From assembly GCA_003991915.1 (NCBI GenBank), contig RQTK01000006.1, positions 481,460-545,459 on the forward strand: a stretch of 64,000 nucleotides of DNA, given 5' to 3'. Of the stretch, positions 12,868 to 25,046 are shown one piece after another. This DNA comes from Elysia chlorotica (Eukaryota > Mollusca > Gastropoda > Plakobranchidae). Positions within the stretch are counted from its first letter, which is position 1, and the number at the start of each line of letters is the position of its first letter. The notes below the pieces were generated by a model, which saw nothing but the letters and a program-made list of their open reading frames with translations, was not told the origin of the DNA and ran no database searches. The position numbers and the translations under genes are program-made.

Positions 12868-14133
12868 GTGGTGGCAAGACAGACCTTTTGTGGCGTCATC
12901 GCTGAAGGTCACCGGGTCTGTCTAATCGGGATTTGAGCTAAGTCATCCCAAGCTTATTTACTAGCCGGGATAAAAACAACTACTGCTGCAAAAGCCATTA
13001 TAGTTCAACACGATCGTATGGTTGTTTTTGACATTTCAATGAAAGATCAGTGATACTCCTTCATGACTAAAGTGACTTAATACAAGGGTGTCATGAACTG
13101 AGTTGGTATTGTCCCGGACTCTAGAGCAAAAGATCCGAGGTTAGAGTTTGAGCTAGTGGTGGCCCCGCCTTTCTTTGGTACACCTAGGGGACGTTAGATC
13201 TGAGTCGCAAACATTGCTGTTGTGGAGCGCAAACGGTCCAGTGTTGAGACTTGCCCGAATTTCGCCCGCTGCACTGGCGCATTGTTAAAGTGAGGGTGGG
13301 TCTCGTTGTTCTTGTCTGAAGTCTTGATTTGTTGGAGCTGGATAAAGTCAAATCTTGCTTAAAAATCAGCCCAGTTTTACCAGCCTCAAAGAGGTTTGTC
13401 AGTTTTCCATCCACTGTATTTGTGGTATAATGACGTATAATGAATAAAGTTCTGAAATAAATTATTTTGATCATTTAAGAAATTGTGTCTGATCATTCAT
13501 GCACAATTTTCACGATTTAACGTGAGGATGCTTTTTTTTTTATATAACTAAAGCAATAGTTAATCTCAGTGAATATCTTGCAATAAATTTATTAGAAAAA
13601 AGTAATTCAGCTACACTATTTTTCCTGTAATAATCATACTACGAAAGGCATTTGATAATAAATAAATAAATAGCACCTGAATAACCAATCTCATATTATT
13701 ATCATTCAGCTATTATATTTTGCTACCTGTTACCTATACTTCATTAGAAGTTGATTAGCTGGTAGAAGTAGTATCTAATGGCTACACAATCTGTCAATCC
13801 AGATTATCCTGTCGTCGACAGCCTAAATTGCTATGTAATTATGCCCCGTCAAGTTTTGTTAGAGGGCAGTAAAGGATTCTAATTGTGTTCGTTTGTCTCA
13901 GTTCTTCCATCACAGCATCGTAGCGAGTACACATTGTTGAGTCACTGAGTTACTACTTCTTTGGGGGTCTTTCTGCTCATATCTTATTAAAAGGTTGGAT
14001 AGTTATTATGTTAAAGATGCTTTTGGCTATCTGTGCAACTTTAAAGTCTATTTAAAAAAAATTCAGGACGGTATATCTTAATAATCCCTCCTAATGTCCC
14101 CATCCCTCTCCAACAATCTTCGTGTTACACCAG

Positions 14134-14688
14134 GTGCGTCGAGGTCTCTGCCCTCTCTCCCAACTGCAGAAAACGAACTAGAAGCATCTATTGATCGCGT
14201 CCTCCGACAGCAGGATCTGAACCGAGACAGCCTGCACGCCTACCTGCGGGCATCTAACCACCCGGCCACCACGGAGCCCGCGCCTGGAGGTCAAGCTCAG
14301 CGTGGCCCAGGCAGGGAGTCTGAGTCCGACTTTGTCTCGTTCGCCTCGGACAGCGGTCAAGCAGACGTTTCCACCAATGGCGTGGGGAGCGCGGCCCCCG
14401 GAGTAGATCATCGTCACTATCACCATCATCAGCATCAGCTAGACCAGAGCAGGGGACACTTCACATCGACGTCATCATACGCCTCCACATCGTCCCCCAC
14501 CTCCTCCCCCTCGGTGTTTGTCCCGACCCCGCCAGCCTGGGGAGGGACGGGGGGTCCGCCAGACACTGACCACGATGGTCACTTCTTTCCTGCGACCCCC
14601 TTCAGGTCAGACTCTGTGTTCGGACAGTCGTACCTGGAGGAGGAGGGACACCTGGGGATAGTGGGTGCCCGCAATTATGGAGTGCTTG
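14134..14688 (+). CDS. Internal exon 3 (large) of unidentified scaffold-like gene
   Basis: The largest exon: 555 bp, 185 codons, phase 1 in and out. Acceptor is cgtgttacaccag, donor gtgagt. The peptide opens with ASRSLPSLPTAENELEASID, then a charged helix-like stretch (RVLRQQDLNRDSLHAYLRAS). A long disordered region follows: acidic/Ser-rich (ESESDFVSFASDSG), a His/Gln cluster (HRHYHHHQHQ), a Ser/Thr run (STSSYASTSSPTSSPSVFVP) and Pro/Gly-rich sequence. It ends YLEEEGHLGIVGARNYGVL. Composition suggests a flexible, phosphorylatable linker. The frame stays open past the donor to 14825, but base composition drops sharply at 14689. Confidence 0.85.
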
Positions 14689-15659
14689 GTGAGTACAATA
14701 TCAGTGAAGATTTTTTTTTACAAATTTATATAGCTTTATTAAACAAAAAAATAACTTTGCACTGTCTTTCTTTTGCCAATGGTTATTCCAAAAAGTTGGG
14801 ATTTTCATTCTTTATGCTGCTTTAGCTACACTATTGCCTTGTAAACCATTTTGAACGGAGATAGAACTGATCCATTCTTAGCCATTTACTTTTGGGTTGG
14901 TGAGAAGATCAATCCCTGTGTTTGTTATTATTCTACTGGGGTCAGTTTTTTCTTTTTGAAATAGGACAGACAAGGAGAGATTAACAGAAAAATATTGGCT
15001 TACAGAGAAGCAGAGGAGAGTTGGAGAAATAAGAGTCAGAAAAGAGAAGGAAAGAGGTTAAGACTAAGAGAAGGAATATCGTTATATGGGAAGAGGAAGT
15101 TACATGCACATACCCAGTTCACTTTCTCACCATTGCTGTACCTTGTGAGGAAACAAGTAGAAATCAGATGAGATAATCGGTAGGAGATTAGCTAGGATAA
15201 CCGTTCCGGTAGATGCCTGTTTGTCCAGTCCTCCCACTGCACCATGACGCATACTCGCGCAATATTTGTGCCTGTTAGGTCGTGTTTGTGTGACTGTTTG
15301 GGCTGTGATGAGGTGGTTACCGCCCTGCTGTCGGGGAAGCTCCTCATTCCAGGGTTGTCAGGGTCCAGGTGTGTCAGGGGCTGTCAGTGAGTGTGTGCTG
15401 GGAGATTTCACACCAGAACAACTCAAGAATGTGAGACCAGGTCTCCTGTCCTGCTCTCTCCTCTCCAATCAAGAAGTGGCAGTCTTTATTCATGGATATT
15501 TGTTTCTTTTCTTCCACAATCTGCCCTTCCAATAAGATCCCAACATACACGCGAAGATGTTCTACATTTTGTCTATCTTTTTATCTATTTACAATATTGA
15601 ACATTTATAAACGTGTATCTCTTATTCTGTCTGTCTTTCTTTTTGCCTTTCTCTCTGTC

Positions 15660-15662
15660 TTG

Positions 15663-15754
<92 letters not shown>
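15660..15754 (+). repeat. (CTGT)n microsatellite
   Basis: About 95 bp of uninterrupted tetranucleotide repeat. The Cys/Leu/Ser/Val frames across it are artefacts. Confidence 0.97.
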
Positions 15755-15759
15755 TACCC

Positions 15760-15930
15760 TTGCTATCTCTCTCTCTATCTATTTTCAGGTGCTTGTTTTT
15801 CTATTATATTTTATATTTATGCTTGTCATTGTACAATCGATACGCAAGGGCGACCACTCCATTTAAGACATGGGGTATGGTATTATTGGATAGTTCCCCC
15901 TAGTCTTTCTTTTACTTATCAACAATGCAT
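15760..15930 (+). repeat. Direct repeat A (left copy)
   Basis: About 171 bp, from 'ttgctatctctctc' to 'aacaatgcat'. Almost identical to 16130-16302, differing mainly in the CT-rich start. Together they bracket the SINE-like module. Confidence 0.9.
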
Positions 15931-16127
15931 CTTGGGTTCCAATCAATAGACCTGGTTAGCCAAGCTAGGCCCACGATGCTTATCTTCATCGATTTCAACC
16001 AGCGAAAGGAAAAACAAAGCCATTCAAGTAGACTCAACATCCAGAAATCTAAGAGGCCTCGGGAACTTTCGAGAGCTTCAAACGGAAATCACGGTTATCT
16101 TAACTCTCGAGGGATATTTCATTTAAT
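15931..16127 (+). repeat. SINE-like module, copy 2 (headless)
   Basis: Matches 12670-12867 closely (for example tctt for tctc, one fewer A, gagagc for gaaagc). It starts at the B-box-like 'cttgggttccaatc' and lacks the tRNA-like head present at 12600-12669. It ends at the same 'catttaat' as copy 1. Confidence 0.8.
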
Positions 16128-16129
16128 TT

Positions 16130-16302
16130 TTGCTATCCCTCTCTCTCTATCTATTTTCAGGTGCTTGTTTTTCTATTATATTTTATATTTATGCTTGTCA
16201 TTGTACAATCGATACGCAAGGGCGACCACTCCATTTAAGACATGGGGTATGGTATTATTGGATAGTTCCCCCTAGTCTTTCTTTTACTTATCAACAATGC
16301 AT
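16130..16302 (+). repeat. Direct repeat A (right copy)
   Basis: Second copy of the 15760-15930 block, near identical, with two extra bases in the CT-rich start. It follows the SINE-like module directly. Confidence 0.9.
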
Positions 16303-16625
16303 ATAGATCAACGTTCGAATAATTTTCCCTCTTCTTCCTGTCATTGCAATCACGAAATTAGCCACCTTCATCATCTTCTGAATGTTATGTTACGGACAGA
16401 GATACAGAATTGATAACCAGTAATTGCATGAGACACCGGCCGCCGCATAGACAAGACATTGCAAGTTGTCATGGTATCTTGTCAAGTCCAAAACGATTTT
16501 GGATAATGAGGGGCCATTAAAACTGAAATAGCAAACACGGGAAGGGGGTGGATACAGACTTCTTCAACGCACATCTTTTTTGACAGTCGGCAACGCGGAG
16601 AGATTGATAAAAAATGAAGGGGGCG

Positions 16626-16737
16626 GGGGTGGCAGATAACCAATAATATAATAGTCATTGGGTGATAAGACAGAAATCGAGGGGTGGCAGATAACCAATA
16701 ATATAATAGTCATTGGGTGATAAGACAGAAATCGAGG
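16626..16737 (+). repeat. Tandem duplication, 55-bp unit x2
   Basis: The unit 'ggcagataaccaataatata...acagaaatcgagg' occurs twice, with ggcag starting at 16631 and 16686. It leads straight into a GA tract. Confidence 0.9.
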
Positions 16738-16739
16738 GG

Positions 16740-16783
16740 AAGGGAAGAAGGGAGAAAGAGAGAGAGGGGGAAGGGAAAAAAGA

Positions 16784-16879
<96 letters not shown>

Positions 16880-16960
16880 AAGAGAGAGAGAGAGGGGGAC
16901 AGACAGACAAGTAGATGTCATGTAGGTAGGTAAGTAGGTAGGTAGGTAGGTAGGTAGGCA
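16740..16960 (+). repeat. (GA)n then (GTAG)n
   Basis: Purine tract 16740-16897, mostly GA, then ACAG units and (GTAG)n at 16922-16960. The latter is the complement of the CTAC arrays elsewhere in the window. Confidence 0.95.
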
Positions 16961-18179
16961 GGCGGACTTATATTGTCGATAATCTCATTGTGCATTTTCT
17001 TAAAATATAAATTGTTTTCCGCAACTTGACTTTTTGTAGGTATTTTGTGCCGCATATATTATTTTCATGAAATAACTGCTGCTAGGCAATCTCTGATAAG
17101 TTTTAAGATTAAAATGCGCTTTTAAAATATTTATATTTCCAGAGCAATCCGTTTTTGAGGCGTGAGCATTTTTTGCATTAGAAGCTGCAGTAACCCAAAT
17201 CACCAGGTTTAAGTTTCAGAGGAATAATTACGTGTTCACAGGAAATGTAACACGGTGTTTATCCTTAACTGTACCGCGTTTTCGTCATGGGGAAATGAAG
17301 CAAAATTCATTTTTATGATTTCAAACATAATATGATTGTTTATGTGAGACAATTCCTAAGTCTTTGTAAAGGATAATAGCGTTTTTCAGTATATGACCAC
17401 GCAAAAAGCGCAAAGCGCAGAACTGGTAATCGAACCAGTCATCAAAGAATTTAATTGTATCCCAAAATGTCTATAGAAACACCTTTTGTATAGGACTAGC
17501 AGTCCTGGTTTAGAAAAATATAATTAAACAAGATGGCGCGCGTTATCTGCCGTGTTTATACATGGATTAGGTCTCACCATATACCTTTTCTTAATATCTC
17601 TGGGGTATGGTTTAGCTCAGTTGGCTATTCGCTACGCCTTCTTGCATGGGGCTTGATGTTTGAGCCTCAGTGCTCATCATGTGCTGCATATGAGTTGTTT
17701 AACTGTAGTTACATTCACTTTACCATATCGTTTTCTCTAGGAAACATTGTAAAGTGCTTTACAGTTCCTACACGCTTTTCAGTTCAAAATGTAGCCCTCC
17801 ACACCTGATTTCCACCTCTCTGTTTTTGATAGCTGACCCTGCGCGATGACATTGTTTAGAACTCGGCAAAGTTTTCCGTCAAATTTTAGCGTTGAGCGCG
17901 TGATCAATCTATGACGCTGTGGCCTAGTTCGTCTCATGCAAGCTGTTGCATCAAAGTTCTGTGTTGGTAGGCGGAAATTCATTACGATCTCAGCCACAAA
18001 CATGACCAAAAAACAACAACAACAGCAGCAACAAAAAAAACAAAAAAACAAAAAACCCCCCCCCCCCCCCCCCCGGAAAAACTCAGGTGAACTTGAATTC
18101 AGGATCTAGTGGGATTTAACTGTTATATCTTATTCATGTAGCTATAAGGGGCTTGCACTCTTTGATCAGTTTTGCGATC

Positions 18180-18290
18180 TCCTATACAGTCCTGTGGATG
18201 AACCAGCTGAGATTCGAACGCAGAACTCCCGCTGGCCAGCCTAGAGCATCAAGCGACTGCGCTCCGGCGCTCCCGGTAAGGGGCTTGCCT
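18180..18290 (-). repeat. tRNA-like SINE head fragment
   Basis: In minus sense it contains a B-box-like 'gcgttcgaatctcagc' and upstream 'gagcgcagtcgcttgatgct', in tRNA order. A degenerate head without a clear tail. Confidence 0.5.
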
Positions 18291-18794
18291 GAACTAGACC
18301 AGTGATGTCTGGAACCTGTCATTACACACTTGACGTCGTTAGCTGCCGCGCTGAAGACGTCACACGGCTGGCTTAGGCTGATGCTCTCGCGTAAAAACAT
18401 GTTGTTTTATCACAGAGGTCTTAAGGCGCGACCAGTGCGCAATACGAGAAGTACGTCACGTCGCCATGTTTGTTGGGCCATTCGGCTCATCTTGGAGCTG
18501 ATTATCGGCTGTGTCCGTCTGCACTCGTTGGTACAAACCGATGTATGATGTAAACACGGTGCCACTAGGTGATATACACTGTACACACACGGTACCACTA
18601 GGTGATATACAATATACACGTATAATAATTGCCTTACAGCCCCACGGTCAGAAATTCTATCTGTGGATCGAACGTCTCATTTTATGTAGCTGAAAGGGCA
18701 CACCCACTACGTATTCACTATTGTTATTGTACCCAACCTCGCCACCAGAACCCGGGATTACTTTTTATGGTGGACTGGATATACATAACATGAA

Positions 18795-18998
18795 CCGAAT
18801 CTCACAACATACTCTAGTCGACTTGGATCCGAATCTCACAACAGACTATAGTCGACTTGGATCCGAATCTCACAACAGACTATAGTCGACTTGGAACCGA
18901 ATCTCACAACAGACTCTAGTCGACTTGGATCCGAATCTCACAACAGACTATAGTCGGCTTGGATCCGAATCTCACAGCAGACTCTAGTCGAGTTCAAT
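18795..18998 (+). repeat. 34-bp minisatellite, 6 copies
   Basis: Units start at 18795, 18829, 18863, 18897, 18931 and 18965. Consensus begins ccgaatctcacaacagacta and continues with tagtcgacttggat. Copies differ at one to several positions and the last is the most diverged. Confidence 0.95.
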
Positions 18999-19402
18999 CC
19001 GAACTGCCCAAGCAGCCTTGCTCTGCTGGGACCCCCAGGTTACCGGTTATTGCAAACTGGGTATATATCGATGAAACTGACTCGTGACTTGGATTCGAAC
19101 CTATCACTGCCACTAGACCATCAGTGGTCCAGCTGACACACCTGTGAGTTTTATGTCAGTCCGCCCTGTGCCAGGTGTTCTAGCCCTGTTTATATTAGGT
19201 GGACAGGCTTAACCCCATTCTGTTGCTGTCAACATTTACAATTAAGCAAAACTAAACAAAAACAAGAAAGAAAGAAAAACTGGTTAAATAATGTGTAAAA
19301 CTTACGGGATGCGAAGCGAATTTCCGGTATCGCAGAACAAAAGTTAAAAGCATAAAATTTCTGCATAAATTGTTATATCGATCTGCTTGAAATAAATTGT
19401 CC

Positions 19403-20222
19403 ACCCGACCCGGATCAGAATTGAAAACGAGAACACATTGAGTGGGCCAATAAACTGCGTTACCTGTAGGTGTAGTGTAATTAATGTGCAGCAGTCGAAT
19501 CATTATACATGATATGCATATCTAGACTCGTGTCATTTTGGATGTTATGCATGTTGGGGTGTGCTACGACCAGGCAAAGCTACCAGTTCCAAGAATTGGT
19601 ACAGTGAGTACATGTGAGACAACTTCTTATACAGCTGGACTGTCTTGTTTTAGAAGTTTTAGAGTTAAAAGAAAATTTCTCTAGATGTGTAAACCACGGT
19701 TCAATAGTCTAAAAAATATATAAATTGAATCGGAGCTGGGATGTGAACTCTGCTAGCTGTATATTCTGTTCGACCACTAACTAAATCTGCGACAGTGTCA
19801 GCAATCGGCTCTGCAAGTTAGGTCTCTTCAGAGACATCTTTGTTTTGGCGCCTAGCTCTTGGTTTAAGTATAAAACAAGTTATCTTCGTTTCTGCACATG
19901 TATGGCTTATCGCAGAGATTTATAGTTATTTATCTCTGATTTAAAAGCTGTAAAAATCTTGAGTTAAACTTTTACAACAATTTATATAATACTGTGTGTA
20001 TAAAGGGATAGATATACAGACGGCTGTTAAGCACGCTTTAAATCAGTTTTGTTCAGAGCTATATCAGATTAAGGTATTCTTGTACCACCGCTTAAAACCG
20101 TTTGATCAATCTAGATGATGGAATTTAGTTAAAATTGTCTTTAAGTATTCATTTTCATGGAATCGTTCTCTATAGAGGGAGGGAGGGAATTCTCTCCCTT
20201 TTTCCGGGTTTAACGTCTCCTA
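19403..20222 (+). repeat. Long inverted repeat, left arm (820 bp)
   Basis: The reverse complement of 20272-21091. Equal arm lengths imply no net indel. I found one mismatch by eye (gatatgcaTatc here, gatatgcaGatc in the complement of the other arm). The arm includes a minus-sense tRNA-like stretch near 19728-19800. No target-site duplication is visible outside the arms. Flanks differ: 'aataaattgtcc' to the left, 'aagtaggggag' to the right. Confidence 0.95.
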
Positions 20223-20271
20223 TAAAGTTCCATGAAAATGCTGTCGCCGTATAGGATCCCCCAAGGTAACC
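20223..20271 (+). other. Loop of the long inverted repeat (49 bp)
   Basis: Unique spacer between the arms. It includes 'ttccatgaaaatg', which also occurs inside the right arm at about 20331 and in complement in the left arm, so a fold-back event could have used this microhomology. Confidence 0.85.
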
Positions 20272-21091
20272 TAGGAGACGTTAAACCCGGAAAAAGGGAG
20301 AGAATTCCCTCCCTCCCTCTATAGAGAACGATTCCATGAAAATGAATACTTAAAGACAATTTTAACTAAATTCCATCATCTAGATTGATCAAACGGTTTT
20401 AAGCGGTGGTACAAGAATACCTTAATCTGATATAGCTCTGAACAAAACTGATTTAAAGCGTGCTTAACAGCCGTCTGTATATCTATCCCTTTATACACAC
20501 AGTATTATATAAATTGTTGTAAAAGTTTAACTCAAGATTTTTACAGCTTTTAAATCAGAGATAAATAACTATAAATCTCTGCGATAAGCCATACATGTGC
20601 AGAAACGAAGATAACTTGTTTTATACTTAAACCAAGAGCTAGGCGCCAAAACAAAGATGTCTCTGAAGAGACCTAACTTGCAGAGCCGATTGCTGACACT
20701 GTCGCAGATTTAGTTAGTGGTCGAACAGAATATACAGCTAGCAGAGTTCACATCCCAGCTCCGATTCAATTTATATATTTTTTAGACTATTGAACCGTGG
20801 TTTACACATCTAGAGAAATTTTCTTTTAACTCTAAAACTTCTAAAACAAGACAGTCCAGCTGTATAAGAAGTTGTCTCACATGTACTCACTGTACCAATT
20901 CTTGGAACTGGTAGCTTTGCCTGGTCGTAGCACACCCCAACATGCATAACATCCAAAATGACACGAGTCTAGATCTGCATATCATGTATAATGATTCGAC
21001 TGCTGCACATTAATTACACTACACCTACAGGTAACGCAGTTTATTGGCCCACTCAATGTGTTCTCGTTTTCAATTCTGATCCGGGTCGGGT
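20272..21091 (-). repeat. Long inverted repeat, right arm (820 bp)
   Basis: Reverse complement of 19403-20222. It carries the plus-sense tRNA-like stretch near 20695-20765 (A-box-like 'ttagttagtgg', B-box-like 'gagttcacatcc'). A GA-rich tract starts directly after the arm. Confidence 0.95.
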
Positions 21092-21719
21092 AAGTAGGGG
21101 AGAGGGAAAAAGAGAGAGAGACAGAGAGAGAGACAGAGAGAGAGAGAAAGAGAGAGAGCGAGATAGCAAGATAAAACACAGGAAAAAGAATAACAGAGCC
21201 GTTGTACACGTGCAATGCGCCCCCGCCAAGCAGTTGAAGCCACCTGTTGGTTGTAAACCACTGGTTCTCTTACCCTCTTTCTCTCTCTCTCACACACACA
21301 CATGCCCCGCTCATACTCATACCTACAGCCTCCATCTCCCCCACAGCCGCACATGTACACTCACAGCCGCACATGTACACTCACACCCAGACACACTCCA
21401 TCTCAGCCAGCCACTCACACACCCACTTGGCTAACTCACCTAACTGAACTCACCTGCACGAGGTACAAACCGATCCATCGAAGTAAACAATCGTTTGCGT
21501 TAAGCGTAAAAGTGATCCATGCTATGCAGCTGTTCAGGGCAGTTTGGAACAGTTTAACAAATTTCTGTGGGGTGATTTGCCCTTTGAGAACAGTAATTCC
21601 TTTATCTAACTATATGACTTTAAAAAAAAAAAAATTAAATAAGTAAATCCCAACATGCTTAAGTTTGTTTACTTTGATCTTTGGCCTGATATTGCCTATA
21701 AAGACCGCCTACCCAATGA

Positions 21720-21735
21720 CTGAGAGAGAGAGAGG

Positions 21736-21808
<73 letters not shown>
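21720..21808 (+). repeat. (GA)n microsatellite
   Basis: About 88 bp of GA repeat with minor GGGA and ATAG interruptions. Confidence 0.95.
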
Positions 21809-21810
<2 letters not shown>

Positions 21811-22687
21811 GACAAAAAGTGGTAGTTATAAAAAGAGAGGGTACCTAAATACATCAAGGTTAATAGAATGAAAAGAACCTGATTTAGCTTGGAAGACTTT
21901 GGCCATTTTAATTACATGTATTACAGGTCTATGTCTCACCCGATCGTTATTATGACGTCCCGCAGGAAATGTGAGAAAGACTTTTAACATAATCAAAAGG
22001 GCAGAGCTAGCTGTAAATGTTAGCGTATAGCAAAATAAGGATGGACCACACACTTCTATAATGTCAATACACAACAAAATATCAACTTGGTTTGAAGTTA
22101 ATTAGCTATATGGCATGACTTTTCAATATAGCGGATCATTACAAGCGACTCAGAGCACACTAATTATGACAAAATCAGTCTTTTATATTGCCTTTTTTTA
22201 AACTCTGTTTTATAATTCTTGAAAAGTTTGATAAAATCTCAAATTTGTCCAAAAATCAGTGAAAATGAAAAGAGAAAAAAATCCAACAAAAGTCATCTAA
22301 ACGCCAATTTACCTGAAACTTGGAAAGGACTTCACTGATTGTTTATTAATGTTAATGTATACGGGTGGGAGTATGCGTGCGTGTATAAACGTGTGTGTAT
22401 GTTTGTGGGCGTGCCTCTAATTCGTTTGATCTGTCGCTTGTGTCAGCCAGATGCTACGTGAAATTGGAAGCATGCGCTTTCCGCTTTTTATGTTTATCAG
22501 GTGCATCCACATCTCATACTTTAAAAAATTTAAATTATAAAACATTATAAATATTTTGTTCTTTTAAAATAAAGAGATAGAGTGACTGAGAAGGTTTTGT
22601 TTGTGGGTTTTACCGCAGCTTTAATTCGCTACACGAATGAGGGTTTTTGTTTGTGCTTTCTCTTTTTACTTATTTAGGTGTTTGTAT

Positions 22688-22697
22688 GCACGCGCGC

Positions 22698-22734
<37 letters not shown>

Positions 22735-22750
22735 CAAGAGAGAGAGAAAG
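22688..22750 (+). repeat. (CG)n(TG)n(GA)n compound repeat
   Basis: A cgcgcgcg start, then (TG)n, then (GA)n. Alternating purine-pyrimidine sequence of this type can adopt Z-DNA. Confidence 0.9.
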
Positions 22751-23004
22751 AGAAACAGTGAGAGAGGCCAAAGTACTAACAGACAAAGATTTTACAGAAT
22801 TAGACTGACACTGACAGACGGAGATACATACAGATATGGAAAGAAGATGGGGGTAGCTAGACACAATCATGGAGGAATAGATAGTCACAGGTTCACATGC
22901 AGAGACAAACAGCCGTTTCGACAAAAGCAGAGCAAGACAATCTTAGACACAAAGGAAAGAATTGGAAATGGTCGAACACTGACTGACGGAGCTAGTCGGC
23001 ACGG

Positions 23005-23165
23005 AAGTTAGTTCATTGGTTGCTTAACGACCAACGCTGATCATTATCGCGGAGGGTCCCAACACTGACGTCTGACAAATTTAAGTGCTGACACAGATAC
23101 AGGTTGGGAATCCCCTGGACTCCTGTCTCGACCAGTCACATTTTTACTGACACCGATCTCACCAT
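23005..23165 (-). repeat. Partial tRNA-derived SINE
   Basis: Minus-sense order 'ggttgcttaacgaccaacgc', 'ggagggtcccaacactgacg', 'tctgacaaatttaagtgctg', 'gactcctgtctcgaccagtc', 'ctgacaccgatc' matches the tail and body of the 32383 element. The head is not seen. Confidence 0.65.
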
Positions 23166-24504
23166 TAGAACTGCCAGAGTAAGGCAGATCTTTGAAAACA
23201 TTATCACTTTCACGCTTTCAGTTTTCCTGAGATCTCTCACAATCGGGGACTGGTTCTATCCCTAGATGCACACAACTTAAGTAAGTAATTAATAATTAAC
23301 CCACAATCTCATCACTTTCTAAACAGCATTAGGAAGTAAAACTGACCAGTTCCGCAACTCCGTGCGATAAGTGAGATGAGTGATCCGTGCAGTCGTCGTC
23401 TATAAGCTGTGAGTTACTAGTTCTCAGTTCTCGTCAGTTGCTATGGCTGTTTTTGACTGGCTCTCGTCAGTTGCTATGGCTGTTTTTGACCAGCTCTCAG
23501 CACGCCATACGGCTCAGTGAACTGCCCAGATGGGCGTCTGATGTTCAAATCTCATCTAACCCTCCGAAATTATTGTTTCTCATACTTATTATGTTTTTAT
23601 GGATGTTTCCTAGCAGCTCACGGGGACGCCATATTGCTCAGTCGGCAGTGCTCTCGACTGACAAGAGGAAAATCTGTAGTGGTATCCTGTATTCGAACCT
23701 AAAATATTATGTAAGTGGTTCTGTAGTCGGTATCGATACTGACAGTAGTACTAGTGTGCAACAGTTGGGACATTAACCATGAAAAAACGGCGTGTGCTCA
23801 AGGCTGCAGTGTCGACATGCAGACGGAGCGCTCGCCCCTAGCAACAGAGGAATCAGTTCCGATAGCGCAGAGACTGATGATTTCTGGAATATCATAGGCC
23901 TAACCAAGCTCAGCTCTAGGCGTTCTGTGCTTTAAGCAGGAGCAAGTACACCCACGCATGGATCAACCTCACTGTTTATCTCACTCACTATCTCAGTCTC
24001 TTTCTTTCCGTCTCTCTGTCTCGTTCACCTTTCGCCCCCATCTCTCACTCGCCTACTTACCCGTAGTCCACTCTTTTTACTTGTAACTCCACGCACCTGT
24101 TTCTATGATGATCAGACTAAACAATTTTACTAATCGGTAGTCCAAAAGTTTAAAGAAAAATAGTTCAATTTTATCCCCAAGAATAGTTAATTCACCAGTC
24201 AAAAGTCCAAAATAATCAATGTTTATTGCCTTGAGCTAAGAGTCAGTCTGAAGGTAGAGGCCTTAATGTCAATAAAGCGTTAGCGAATACAACTGTTCAG
24301 TTTTATTATGAGAAGATTTTATATACTAGTTTTAACTTTTATGAGCATTTAACGCATGTCTAACGTCATAATTCCTGTACTTGGATGTTGATTGTAAAAA
24401 CTTTAACAAAATTTGATATCTTTGTGGTTGTAACCATAGGGCGCCAAATAACTGTGCAGGTATAGCTCTAGATCGAACTTCAGGAGATCCCAGGTTTGAT
24501 CGAA

Positions 24505-24762
24505 GGCGCGGTGTCCCTGGGGTTGAACATCGGCTTCCGACGCAAACGGTCTGGTTCGAGCCTGGGCGATTTCGTTCCCTACTGGTTGGTCGGTGTCAGT
24601 TTAATATGATTGACTGAGACAGGAGTCATGGTATACCCGCCCTGTCTCGTGTGTCGCAGCACATAAAGTTGCCGAACGTCAGTCTTGGGGCCCGTCCACA
24701 ATATAGCCCATGTAGCGCTGATGCTGAAGATTAAATCAACTCAACACAACTCGACCCAGGTT
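24505..24762 (+). repeat. Full-length-like tRNA-derived SINE
   Basis: Plus-sense head 'ggcgcggtgtccctggggtt', then 'gaacatcggcttccgacgca', a B-box-like 'ctggttcgagcctgg', then body landmarks 'gactgagacaggagtcatgg', 'ccgccctgtctcgtgtgtcg' and 'gcccgtccacaatatagccc'. It ends in an 'aactcaac' tail. Same family as 32383-32639 in the opposite orientation. Confidence 0.8.
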
Positions 24763-24919
24763 TGATCTTCAGCCGGTGCATCTTATTTAGCCTGACTAAA
24801 AGGTGCAGTGTCCGTAAAGGATTATTTTGGAAATTTTATCAAAGATAAAAGTTTGAATAATGATGTTAAAATAGAGATAGAGATAGATAGACAGGTTGAT
24901 AGACAGACAGAAAGACGGG

Positions 24920-25046
<127 letters not shown>

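Larger units (their letters stand above)
11043..14133 (+). other. Intron 2 (3.1 kb)
   Basis: Begins with the donor gtcagt, then a long (TTG)n tract from about 11057. Also holds a tRNA-like minus-sense fragment near 12330-12410, a SINE-like module near 12600-12867, and AT-rich unique sequence from 12870 to 14100. Confidence 0.65.

Noticed and set aside
18795-18998. CRISPR-like array
   Set aside because: Units are directly adjacent with no spacers, in an animal genome; it is a minisatellite.
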